NCBI GenBank assembly: GCA_045602885.1
Contig: JAZSCJ010000120.1
Coordinates: forward strand, 1-9,989
Length of the DNA: 9,989 nucleotides
Direction of reading: 5' to 3'
Source: JAJPXI01 sp045602885
GTDB taxonomy: Bacteria; Bacillota; Clostridia; Oscillospirales; Oscillospiraceae
Of this stretch, positions 1 through 6,546 are shown piece by piece. Each line of letters begins with the position of its first letter. Within the stretch, counting starts at the first letter, position 1. The notes beneath the pieces were generated by a model. The model was not told the DNA's origin and ran no database searches. It saw only the letters and a list, made by a program, of their open reading frames with translations. The translations under genes and the position numbers were made by a program.

Positions 1-104
1 ATACCTCCGGCCCCTCTCTGAACATCCTGATCAAGCTGTGCTCCACCGTTTCCATCGTGTTCTCCGGCCTGATCCTGGCCTTCAATCTGATCGGCCTGTT
101 CTAA
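1..104 (+). CDS. hppA: Membrane-bound proton/sodium-translocating pyrophosphatase, C-terminal end only
   Basis: Only the last 33 complete codons (from base 3) and the TAA stop (102-104) are present; the gene begins upstream of the window. The visible tail starts with T-S-G-P-S-L-N-I-L-I-K-L and continues as one hydrophobic helix ending N-L-I-G-L-F. The segment G-P-S-x-N-I-L-I-K-L followed by a terminal membrane helix is the characteristic end of membrane pyrophosphatases, which hydrolyse cytoplasmic pyrophosphate to pump H+ or Na+ out of the cell. The family usually has about 650-750 residues and 16 membrane helices. Ion specificity and potassium dependence cannot be judged because the determining residues lie outside the window. 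A terminator follows directly, so the gene ends its transcription unit. The call rests on a short but distinctive motif. Confidence 0.8.
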   Translation, partial: TSGPSLNILIKLCSTVSIVFSGLILAFNLIGLF

Positions 105-115
105 GCCAATCCAAA

Positions 116-150
116 AGCTCCCGTACTTTTTCAAGTACGGGGGCTTTTTT
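116..150 (+). terminator. Rho-independent terminator after hppA
   Basis: A 13-bp stem (116-128 with 133-145) contains one G-T wobble and a 4-base loop, TTTC. It runs straight into a T tract (145-150). It sits 11 bases after the hppA stop codon and separates that gene from the hydratase gene downstream. Confidence 0.9.
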
Positions 151-205
151 GTCATATTTTCTAATTCCGGGTGTCTGATTTCCTTGAAATACAGAATATG
201 ACTTA

Positions 206-234
206 TTGCTTTTCCGCGGCAAACATGCTATTTT
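206..234 (+). promoter_or_regulatory. Candidate sigma-A promoter for the hydratase gene
   Basis: A -35-like TTGCTT (206-211) is followed after 17 bases by a -10-like TATTTT (229-234). The -10 is preceded by TGC (226-228), an extended -10 TGn element. A second possible -10, TATAGT at 236-241, lacks a good -35. The matches are moderate (3/6 and 4/6), and the call leans on spacing, the TGn element and the position after a terminator. The gene-free interval 105-273 holds only the terminator, this candidate and the ribosome binding site. I see no riboswitch fold in it. Confidence 0.45.
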
Positions 235-260
235 TTATAGTGTATTAAAGTAATCATTTT

Positions 261-265
261 GGGGG
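261..265 (+). promoter_or_regulatory. Ribosome binding site fixing the hydratase start at 274
   Basis: The run GGGGG lies 8 bases before ATG at 274. An in-frame TTG at 259 overlaps this run and would have no binding site of its own, so it is unlikely to be the start. A second in-frame ATG at 283 is further from the G run and less well placed. Confidence 0.6.
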
Positions 266-273
266 TAATTTCC

Positions 274-2502
274 ATGCTAAAAATGAACCTCGAGCCCCTG
301 TGTTGGAAGGACGGCTCGTTTGTTTCTCCCAGCGCAGTCTCCGATGCTACGCCCACCGGCACCATGGCCTACAATATTCTTAAGGCCCATAATCGCTCCG
401 GCAATATGGAGCAGCTGGCGCTGCGTTTTGATGCCATGGCCTCGCACGATATCACCTATGTCGGTATCATCCAGACCGCCCGTGCATCCGGCTTGAAGGA
501 GTTTCCGCTGCCCTATGTGCTGACCAACTGCCACAACTCTCTGTGCGCCGTAGGCGGTACCATCAACGAGGATGACCACATTTTCGGCCTTTCCGCCGCC
601 AAGAAGTACGGCGGTGAGTTTGTCCCGCCCCACCAGGCCGTCATCCACTCCTATATGCGTGAGCGCTATGCCGCACCCGGCCGGATGATTCTGGGCTCCG
701 ACTCCCACACCCGTTACGGCGCTTACGGCTGTATGGCCATTGGCGAGGGCGGCCCCGAGCTGGCCCGTCAGCTTTTGTGCAAGGACTATAACGTTTCCTA
801 TCCCAAGGTTATCGCTATCTATCTGACCGGCGCCCCCCGTCCCGGCGTAGGCCCGCAGGACGTGGCTTTGACCCTGGTTCGTGACACGTTCAAGTCCGGC
901 GCAGTCAAAAACGCTGTGATGGAATTCTTTGGCCCCGGCGTGGCCAACCTGTCCATGGACTATCGCTGCGGCGTTGACGTCATGACCACCGAAACCACCT
1001 GTCTGTCCTCGGTCTGGCAGACCGATGCCTGCACCAAGGCCGCTTTGACCGAGTTGGGCCGTGGCGATACTTATTGCGAAATGAAGCCCGCCGAAGGCGC
1101 TGTATACGACGGCGTGATCGAAGTGGACCTGTCTGCCATTCGCCCGATGATCGCCCTGCCCTTCCACCCCTCCAACGCCTATACCATTGCCGAATTCAAG
1201 GCCAATGCCGCCGATCTGCTGCGTCAGGTGGAAAAGGATGCCGTGGAACAGCTTGGTGTTAAGAAGCTGCCCGGCTCTCTGACCGACAAGCTGAAAAACG
1301 GTCAGTTTATGGTGGATCAGGGCGTCATCGCCGGCTGCTCGGGCGGTACTTACCAGAACCTGCAGCGGGCTGCCGAGATCATCGGCACCACCCCCATCGG
1401 CAGCGATGCCTTCCGCCTGTCCTGTTACGCCGGCAGCATGCCCATTCTGACCGAGCTGACCCGCAACGGATACGTTACCAGTCTGATGACTGCCGGTGCT
1501 GACCTGCGTTCCTGCTTCTGCGGCCCCTGCTTCGGTGCAGGCGACGTACCGGCCAACGGCGCGTTCTCCATCCGCCACTCCACCCGTAACTTCCCCAACC
1601 GGGAAGGCTCCAAGCCGGGCGACGGCCAGTTGTCCTATGTGGCACTCATGGACGCCCGTTCCATCGCCGCCACGGCAAAGAACGGTGGTGTTCTGACTGC
1701 CGCTGACGAGCTGCCCGACTGCCCTGTGGATCGTGCCGATGAGAACTGGCACTATGATGACAGCGCTTACAAAGCCCGTGTCTATATGGGCGTGGGCAGC
1801 GCCCAGCCCGATTCCGAACTGATTTATGGCCCCAACATCGCCGACTGGCCCGAGCAGATCGCCCTGCCCGAGGATCTGATGCTGACCGTCGCTTCCGCCA
1901 TCTACGACCCGGTGACCACCACTGACGAACTGATCCCCTCCGGCGAAACCTCTTCTTATCGCTCCAACCCGCTGAAGCTGGCTGAGTTTGCTCTGTCCCG
2001 CAAGGATCCCGACTACGTGCCCCGCGCCAAGGACATCCTGGCCGTGGAGCGGCTGCGCCGCACCGATCCCTCCTCCGCCGCCGTTTCTGCCGCTCTGGGC
2101 GGCCGTGACGCCGCTAAAACCGGTCTGGGCAGTCTGGTCATGGCCATCAAGCCGGGCGACGGCTCGGCCCGTGAGCAGGCCGCATCCTGCCAGCGCGTGC
2201 TGGGCGGCTGCGCCAATCTGGTGGAGGAATTTGCCACCAAGCGGTATCGTTCCAATGTCATCAACTGGGGTATGCTGCCCTTCGTGCTCCCCGGCGTCGC
2301 ATCGCTCAACATCCAGCCGGGCGATCAGCTGTACATCCCCGGCATCCGCGCTCTGCTCATGGGCGACGGTGACCAAATCCAGGCAACGCTGATTCAAAAC
2401 GGCACGGAGACCGCGGTCACCCTGACCCTCCCCGGCCTGACCCGTGAGGACCGCGACATTATTCTGGCCGGCTGTCTGATCAACTATTACGCAGACAACT
2501 GA
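274..2502 (+). CDS. Aconitase-superfamily hydratase, YbhJ-like (substrate unknown)
   Basis: The product has 742 residues from ATG 274. It has the full aconitase layout: an N-terminal catalytic region with G-S-D-S-H-T at 141-146 and a following G-x-G-G; three cysteines placed to bind a [4Fe-4S] cluster, C355 in G-C-S-G-G-T-Y and C416/C419 in C-G-P-C; and a C-terminal swivel domain with I-P-S-G-E-T-S-S-Y-R at 554-563 and G-D-G-S-A-R-E-Q at 628-635, where S631-x-R633 matches the catalytic Ser-x-Arg of aconitase. It is much longer than LeuC (about 470) and shorter than AcnA or AcnB (about 860-900). It is close to E. coli YbhJ (about 750), a family member of unknown function, and the T-N-C-H-N-S-L motif at 84-90 also fits that subgroup. 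Expected chemistry is hydration/dehydration of a hydroxy acid in the cytoplasm. The gene stands alone between two terminators, so its context does not name a pathway. Annotation as plain aconitate hydratase would be an over-call. Confidence 0.85.
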   Translation: MLKMNLEPLCWKDGSFVSPSAVSDATPTGTMAYNILKAHNRSGNMEQLALRFDAMASHDITYVGIIQTARASGLKEFPLPYVLTNCHNSLCAVGGTINEDDHIFGLSAAKKYGGEFVPPHQAVIHSYMRERYAAPGRMILGSDSHTRYGAYGCMAIGEGGPELARQLLCKDYNVSYPKVIAIYLTGAPRPGVGPQDVALTLVRDTFKSGAVKNAVMEFFGPGVANLSMDYRCGVDVMTTETTCLSSVWQTDACTKAALTELGRGDTYCEMKPAEGAVYDGVIEVDLSAIRPMIALPFHPSNAYTIAEFKANAADLLRQVEKDAVEQLGVKKLPGSLTDKLKNGQFMVDQGVIAGCSGGTYQNLQRAAEIIGTTPIGSDAFRLSCYAGSMPILTELTRNGYVTSLMTAGADLRSCFCGPCFGAGDVPANGAFSIRHSTRNFPNREGSKPGDGQLSYVALMDARSIAATAKNGGVLTAADELPDCPVDRADENWHYDDSAYKARVYMGVGSAQPDSELIYGPNIADWPEQIALPEDLMLTVASAIYDPVTTTDELIPSGETSSYRSNPLKLAEFALSRKDPDYVPRAKDILAVERLRRTDPSSAAVSAALGGRDAAKTGLGSLVMAIKPGDGSAREQAASCQRVLGGCANLVEEFATKRYRSNVINWGMLPFVLPGVASLNIQPGDQLYIPGIRALLMGDGDQIQATLIQNGTETAVTLTLPGLTREDRDIILAGCLINYYADN

Positions 2503-2524
2503 TCCCCAACTAACCCATTGTTTC

Positions 2525-2568
2525 AAGTTCCCGACCCGGTACTGTGCCGGGTCGGGAACTTTACTTTT
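2525..2568 (+). terminator. Rho-independent terminator after the hydratase gene
   Basis: A perfect 15-bp stem (2525-2539 with 2547-2561) encloses a 7-base loop and is followed by TTACTTTT. It begins 22 bases after the hydratase stop. An apparent upstream start for the next gene falls inside it and is therefore unlikely to be used. Confidence 0.92.
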
Positions 2569-2596
2569 CATACCACAGCGCCAAATCAGATTGCAT

Positions 2597-2625
2597 GTGA
2601 CTTTTTCCCTAACCTGTGTTATACT
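2597..2625 (+). promoter_or_regulatory. Candidate promoter for the purine permease gene
   Basis: A -35-like GTGACT (2597-2602), a 17-base spacer and a -10 TATACT (2620-2625) are preceded by TGT (2617-2619), which forms an extended -10. The predicted transcript start near 2632 would give a leader of about 40 bases. That is too short for a purine riboswitch, and none is seen. Confidence 0.65.
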
Positions 2626-2660
2626 AAATCATCACGTTTCCCCATACAGAAACAGAATGT

Positions 2661-2665
2661 GAGGG
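2661..2665 (+). promoter_or_regulatory. Ribosome binding site fixing the permease start at 2671
   Basis: GAGGG lies 5 bases before ATG 2671. The reading frame stays open upstream to about 2518, but that part runs through the preceding terminator and the promoter, so 2671 is the credible start. Confidence 0.8.
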
Positions 2666-2670
2666 ATTCT

Positions 2671-4026
2671 ATGAAGGGTTTTTTTGCGCTTAAGGAACAC
2701 GGAACCACCGTTTCCACGGAGATCACCGCGGGTATTACCACCTTTTTTGCCATGTCCTATATCGTCGTGGTCAACCCCAGCACGCTGTCTCAAGCGGGCA
2801 TGGAATGGGGCGCGGTTTTTCTGGCCACCATCATTGCCGCAGTTATCGGAACTCTCATCATGGGCCTGGTCGCCCGCGTGCCCTACGCCCAGGCGCCGGG
2901 CATCGGTCTGTCCTCCTTCTTTGTCTACACCGTCTGCTTTGCGCTGCACTTTACCTGGCAGCAAGCCCTCTCCATGGTATTTATATGCGGCATGGTCAAC
3001 ATCTTTATCACCGTGACCAAGATCCGCAAATATATCATTCGCGCCATTCCCACCAGCCTGCAAAACGCCATCGGCGGCGGCATCGGCATTTTCATTGCCT
3101 ATATCGCCCTGCTCAACGTAAACCTCATCAATTTTGATGCTGGTGTGCCTGCCATGTCCACGCTGAACCAGCCGGTGCTCTGGGTGTTTCTGATCGGCCT
3201 TGTGATCACCGTCGCACTGCAGGTCATGAAGGTGAAAGGCGGTATTCTCATCGCCATTATCGCCACGACCTTGATCGGCATTCCCTTTGGCGTCACCAAG
3301 CTGGGCGATTCGGTGCGCTTTATCGACTGCTGTCAGGCTCTGCCCACCACCTTTCTGGCCATATTCGGTAAGGAAGGTATCGGTACGCTGTTCAGCGATC
3401 TGTCCCGCCTTCCGCTGGTTCTGATCACCATCTTCTCCTTCAGTATTTCCGACACCTTTGACACCATCGGAACCTTTATCGGCACCGGGCGGCGCGCCGG
3501 TATTTTCACCGAAGAGGACGAAGCCAACGCGCAGACCGGCTCCGGCTTCAAGTCCCGACTGGACAAGGCGCTCTTTGCCGATGCCATTGCCACCTCGGTC
3601 GGCTCGCTGTTTGGCGCAACCAATACCACAACTTACGTGGAAAGCGCTGCCGGCATTGCCGCCGGCGGACGAACCGGCTTGACCAGCGTCGTGGTCGCCA
3701 TCTGCTTTGCCCTTTCCTCCTTCCTGGCCGCCTTTGTCAGCGCCATTCCGGCCGCTGCCACCGCCCCGGCCTTGATCGTGGTCGGCATTATGATGTCCTC
3801 CTCCTTCCGGGACATTGCCTGGAACGAGCTGGACGAAGCTATCCCCGCTTTCTTCGCCAGCGTATTCATGGGGCTTTGCTACAGCATCTCCTACGGCATC
3901 GCCGCCGGCTTCATCTTCTACTGTCTGGTCAAAGTCTGCAAGGGCAAGGTAAAAGAGATCAACCCCGTACTCTGGGTTTGCACCGCCCTGTTTGTGCTCA
4001 ACTTTGTACTGTTAGCAATGCTTTAA
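2671..4026 (+). CDS. NCS2 family purine permease, AzgA/PbuG type
   Basis: This 451-residue integral membrane protein has repeated hydrophobic segments throughout. It fits the AzgA branch of the NCS2 nucleobase-cation symporters, which import hypoxanthine, guanine or adenine with protons. Supporting motifs are the N-terminal K-E-H-G-T-T-V-S-T-E-I-T-A-G-I-T-T-F-F-A-M-S-Y block, A-P-G-I-G-L-S-S-F-F at 75-84 (substrate-site helix TM3), S-D-T-F-D-T-I-G-T at 260-268 (the TM8 signature F-D-T-x-G-T), and the T-T-Y-V-E-S-A-A-G block at 320-328 followed by a G-R-T-G-L-T loop. Length matches the family (about 430-460). ATG 2671 gives the normal N-terminus and has a good ribosome binding site. Position 81 is Ser where, from memory, AzgA/PbuG proteins usually have Asn, so the base preferred cannot be named. 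The gene is monocistronic, with its own promoter and terminator. Confidence 0.9.
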   Translation: MKGFFALKEHGTTVSTEITAGITTFFAMSYIVVVNPSTLSQAGMEWGAVFLATIIAAVIGTLIMGLVARVPYAQAPGIGLSSFFVYTVCFALHFTWQQALSMVFICGMVNIFITVTKIRKYIIRAIPTSLQNAIGGGIGIFIAYIALLNVNLINFDAGVPAMSTLNQPVLWVFLIGLVITVALQVMKVKGGILIAIIATTLIGIPFGVTKLGDSVRFIDCCQALPTTFLAIFGKEGIGTLFSDLSRLPLVLITIFSFSISDTFDTIGTFIGTGRRAGIFTEEDEANAQTGSGFKSRLDKALFADAIATSVGSLFGATNTTTYVESAAGIAAGGRTGLTSVVVAICFALSSFLAAFVSAIPAAATAPALIVVGIMMSSSFRDIAWNELDEAIPAFFASVFMGLCYSISYGIAAGFIFYCLVKVCKGKVKEINPVLWVCTALFVLNFVLLAML

Positions 4027-4033
4027 AAACAAC

Positions 4034-4067
4034 AAAAGCCGGTGAAATCGGATTTCACCGGCTTTTT
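4034..4067 (+). terminator. Rho-independent terminator after the permease gene
   Basis: A perfect 15-bp inverted repeat (4034-4048 with 4052-4066) surrounds a CGG centre. The closing A-T pair probably opens to give a 5-base loop. The right arm ends in T residues and continues into T-rich sequence. It starts 8 bases after the permease stop. Confidence 0.93.
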
Positions 4068-4076
4068 CTATTTCTC

Positions 4077-4105
4077 GTGACGAACAGAGCACTTTGTGGT
4101 ACAAT
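4077..4105 (+). promoter_or_regulatory. Candidate promoter for the ABC-F/pseudouridine synthase operon
   Basis: A -35-like GTGACG (4077-4082), a 17-base spacer and a -10 TACAAT (4100-4105) are preceded by TGG (4097-4099), an extended -10 element. It lies just after the preceding terminator and predicts a leader of about 50 bases. The layout closely repeats the permease promoter. Confidence 0.65.
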
Positions 4106-4160
4106 GTAATGTAACGCGCATGAATCGCGGATACTATGACAAAAAGGCTGAGGAATAAAC

Positions 4161-5909
4161 ATGATCAAAGCGGAAAAACTGTCCTACGGCTTTCCCGATC
4201 AGGACTTATACCATGAAATCTCCTTTTCTCTGCAGCCCGGGCGCCATTGCGCCTTGATCGGCAGCAACGGTACCGGTAAAACCACGCTGGCCGATCTGAT
4301 CCGTCAGCCGGACGACTATCTCTTTGACGGCAAGCTTCTGCGAGAGAATGTGGGCCGCATCGGCTTTGTCAGCCAGTTTGCCAGCCGGGAAAAGGGGCTG
4401 CAAACCACGGTATTCTCCTATCTGAGTGAGGACTTTGTGCGCCTTCAAGAGGAAATCGACTCGGTCTGCACCAAGATGGGCGAAAGCGAAGAGCTGGACG
4501 CCCTGCTGGAAGAGTATCAACGTCTGTTGGACGAAAGCCAGTCCATGGACGCCGACAATTATGAGGTCAACATCCACCGTCAGCTTCGACTGGCGCAATT
4601 GGACAGCAAGGCTGATTTGGAACTGTCCAAGCTCAGCGGCGGCGAATATAAGCTGATCCAGGTGATCCGTCAGATGCTGTGCCGCCCCGGTCTGCTCATC
4701 ATGGACGAGCCCGACGTATTTTTGGACTTTGAGAATCTCAACGGTCTGCGTGATCTCGTCAACGCCTACGAGGGCACGCTGCTGGTCATCACCCACAACC
4801 GCTATCTGCTCAACTATTGCTTCGATCAGATCTGGCACCTGGAGAACGCCGATTTGCAGGAGTTTGACGGCTCGCTTACCGCGTACAACTACGCCCTGCT
4901 GCAAAAGAAGATCGAGCTGCAGGAGGCCTCGGCCGCCGGGCAGGCGGAAATTCAGCGTGCCACCGAACTGGTGGAGCGGCTGCGCAAAGAGGCCACCGAG
5001 GTCATCGATCCGCTGCGTGGGCGCACGCTAAAACAGAAAGCCAGCTATCTGGAGCGGGTCAAAGCGTGGTGCATCAAGCCCCCCTTCGTACAAATTCGCC
5101 AGCCGGAAATCACCCTGCCGCAGGTGTCTGCCACCACCGAAGAGCCCACTACACTGCTTTCGGTGGAGGATTACAGCCTTTCCTTCGACGAAACGCTGTT
5201 GCAAGGCGTCAGCTTTTCTGTCCACGCACGGGAAAAGGTGGCCATCGTCGGCCCCAATGGCACCGGCAAGACCACCCTGCTGCGCCAACTTTGGAAAAGG
5301 GAAAGCCCGGCCATTCGCTTTGACGAAACGGCCACGGTGGGCTTTTTCTCCCAGTTGCAAGAGGAAACGCTCAACGAAAACAACACCATCTATGAGGAAT
5401 TCTACGACGTGGGACTGGTCAACCCCAGCGCCGTGGAGGAGCATTTGCAGCGCTACTGCTTTGATCCAAACACGCTAAACCGAAACATCGCCAAGCTGTC
5501 GGGCGGCGAAAAGAATCTGCTGCAGCTGGCCAAGCTGGCGCTCACAGATGCCAATTTACTGTTGCTGGACGAGCCCTCCAGCCATCTGGACACCTACGCC
5601 CAAATCGCGCTGGAGCAGGCCATTGCAAACTACCAAGGCGCTATTCTCATGGTGTCCCACGACTTTTACAGCATTGTCAACTGCGCCGATTCCATCCTGT
5701 ATGTGGACAACGGCACCATCCGTCCCATGAGCGGCCGTGCCTTCCGCAAAATGATCTACAAGCATCATTTCAGCAAGGAGTATCTGGAACTGGAGCAGCG
5801 CAAGCAGGAGTTGGAAACCAAAGTGGCTCGCTGTCTGGAGAAGGGCGACTACGCACAAGCCAAGGCAGTTTGCCAGGAGCTGGGCGTCGTTGTGGAAGCC
5901 ATGCAATGA
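4161..5909 (+). CDS. ABC-F family ATPase (ribosome-associated), divergent
   Basis: The product has 582 residues and two ATP-binding cassettes in one chain with no membrane segments, which is the ABC-F design. Cassette 1 has Walker A G-S-N-G-T-G-K-T-T (34-42), signature L-S-G-G-E (158-162), Walker B ending M-D-E-P (181-184) and switch His212. Cassette 2 has Walker A G-P-N-G-T-G-K-T-T (364-372), signature L-S-G-G-E (446-450), Walker B L-L-L-L-D-E-P (466-472) and His500. A charged helical linker (about 245-305) stands where ABC-F proteins carry the tRNA-interacting P-site motif, and the C-terminus (about 538-582) is also charged and helical. The usual D-E-P-T-N-H-L-D is altered to D-E-P-D-V-F-L-D in cassette 1 and D-E-P-S-S-H-L-D in cassette 2, so it is not a standard EttA or Uup. 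ABC-F proteins bind the ribosomal E site to relieve stalling or give resistance to drugs of the peptidyl transferase centre; which applies here is unknown. The start has GAGGA (4150-4154) 6 bases upstream. The stop overlaps the next start (ATGA). Confidence 0.87.
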   Translation: MIKAEKLSYGFPDQDLYHEISFSLQPGRHCALIGSNGTGKTTLADLIRQPDDYLFDGKLLRENVGRIGFVSQFASREKGLQTTVFSYLSEDFVRLQEEIDSVCTKMGESEELDALLEEYQRLLDESQSMDADNYEVNIHRQLRLAQLDSKADLELSKLSGGEYKLIQVIRQMLCRPGLLIMDEPDVFLDFENLNGLRDLVNAYEGTLLVITHNRYLLNYCFDQIWHLENADLQEFDGSLTAYNYALLQKKIELQEASAAGQAEIQRATELVERLRKEATEVIDPLRGRTLKQKASYLERVKAWCIKPPFVQIRQPEITLPQVSATTEEPTTLLSVEDYSLSFDETLLQGVSFSVHAREKVAIVGPNGTGKTTLLRQLWKRESPAIRFDETATVGFFSQLQEETLNENNTIYEEFYDVGLVNPSAVEEHLQRYCFDPNTLNRNIAKLSGGEKNLLQLAKLALTDANLLLLDEPSSHLDTYAQIALEQAIANYQGAILMVSHDFYSIVNCADSILYVDNGTIRPMSGRAFRKMIYKHHFSKEYLELEQRKQELETKVARCLEKGDYAQAKAVCQELGVVVEAMQ

Positions 5910-6496
5910 GCTATCATTACTATATGCTTCACAAGCCCTTCGGCTGTGTTACGGCACGCCGGGATGCGCATTATCCCACCGTCATGGATTATTTCCGCGC
6001 TCTGAACAACAAAAACCTGTCCCCGGTAGGACGGCTGGATCGGGAAACCGAGGGGTTGTTGCTGGTCACCGACGACGGAATATGGAACCGACACATGACA
6101 CGCCCGGAATTTCACGTAGAAAAGCGGTATGAATTCATTGTCATGGGCGAGCTGACGGCGGAAAAGATCGCCGCGCTGGAAGGCGGCGTACTTCTGCGTG
6201 GTGCGCAACAGCCCACCGCCCCGGCCAAAATCACCATAACGGGGCGCTCCACGCTGGGTGACATCCTGCCCACCCTGCACCCCGAGATACAGGAAAAAAG
6301 CCGCCACAATCCGCCCCAGCGCCCGGTGACTATGGGCTGCATTGCCATCACCGAAGGGCGCAACCGCCAGATTCGCCGCATGATGAAGGCGGTGCGCTGT
6401 CTGGTGCTGCAGCTCAAGCGCGTGTCCGTCGGTGATATCGTGCTGGACGACACACTGCTACCGGGTCAATGGAAAGAAATCCGGGTCACCCCATAA
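5906..6496 (+). CDS. rRNA pseudouridine synthase, RsuA/RluE family, without S4 domain
   Basis: This 196-residue protein has the core of the RsuA/RluB/RluE/RluF pseudouridine synthases, which isomerise one uridine in rRNA. Seen in the sequence are an early K-P-F-G-C-V-T segment, the catalytic motif G-R-L-D-R-E-T-E-G at 42-50 with nucleophile Asp45, and the C-terminal E-G-R-N-R-Q-I-R-R-M motif near 150. The protein starts directly at the catalytic domain and lacks the N-terminal S4 RNA-binding domain of RsuA and RluB, as in E. coli RluE (23S rRNA U2457). Target assignment by that similarity is inference. ATG 5906 overlaps the stop of the ABC-F gene (ATGA), implying translational coupling. The frame is open a little upstream, but that part lies inside the ABC-F gene and adds no recognisable domain. 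The stop codon sits in the loop of the terminator hairpin. Confidence 0.88.
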   Translation: MSYHYYMLHKPFGCVTARRDAHYPTVMDYFRALNNKNLSPVGRLDRETEGLLLVTDDGIWNRHMTRPEFHVEKRYEFIVMGELTAEKIAALEGGVLLRGAQQPTAPAKITITGRSTLGDILPTLHPEIQEKSRHNPPQRPVTMGCIAITEGRNRQIRRMMKAVRCLVLQLKRVSVGDIVLDDTLLPGQWKEIRVTP

Positions 6497-6516
6497 GGGG
6501 TGACCCGGATATTTTT
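6481..6516. terminator. Probable bidirectional terminator between convergent operons
   Basis: A perfect 12-bp stem (6481-6492 with 6497-6508) encloses loop ATAA. On the plus strand it is followed by ATATTTTT. On the minus strand it is followed by the moderately T-rich ATTTCTTTCC. It overlaps the last codons of the pseudouridine synthase gene, whose TAA stop (6494-6496) falls in the loop. The converging pilO gene ends at 6547, so one hairpin can serve both units; the plus-strand signal is the stronger. Confidence 0.85.
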
Positions 6517-6546
6517 ACGCTGTTTTTGGTTTTGTGCCGCACAGGC

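Noticed and set aside
277..2571. Antisense open frame of about 764 codons opposite the hydratase gene
   Set aside because: Its protein is rich in Gly, Val, His, Gln and Ala with no recognisable domain, and it begins in the terminator. It mirrors the GC-biased third positions of the real gene, which has clear aconitase motifs.
2569..2670. Possible purine riboswitch upstream of the permease gene
   Set aside because: The leader after the predicted transcript start is only about 40 bases and lacks the paired P1 and loop-loop elements of the guanine/adenine aptamer.
2518..2670. Extended N-terminus of the permease from an upstream in-frame start
   Set aside because: The extra codons pass through the terminator and promoter and encode no family-like sequence. 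ATG 2671 has a good ribosome binding site and gives the normal N-terminus.
4206..4904. Minus-strand open frame of about 232 codons opposite the ABC-F gene
   Set aside because: It covers the first ATPase cassette in antisense and shows only mirror-image codon bias.
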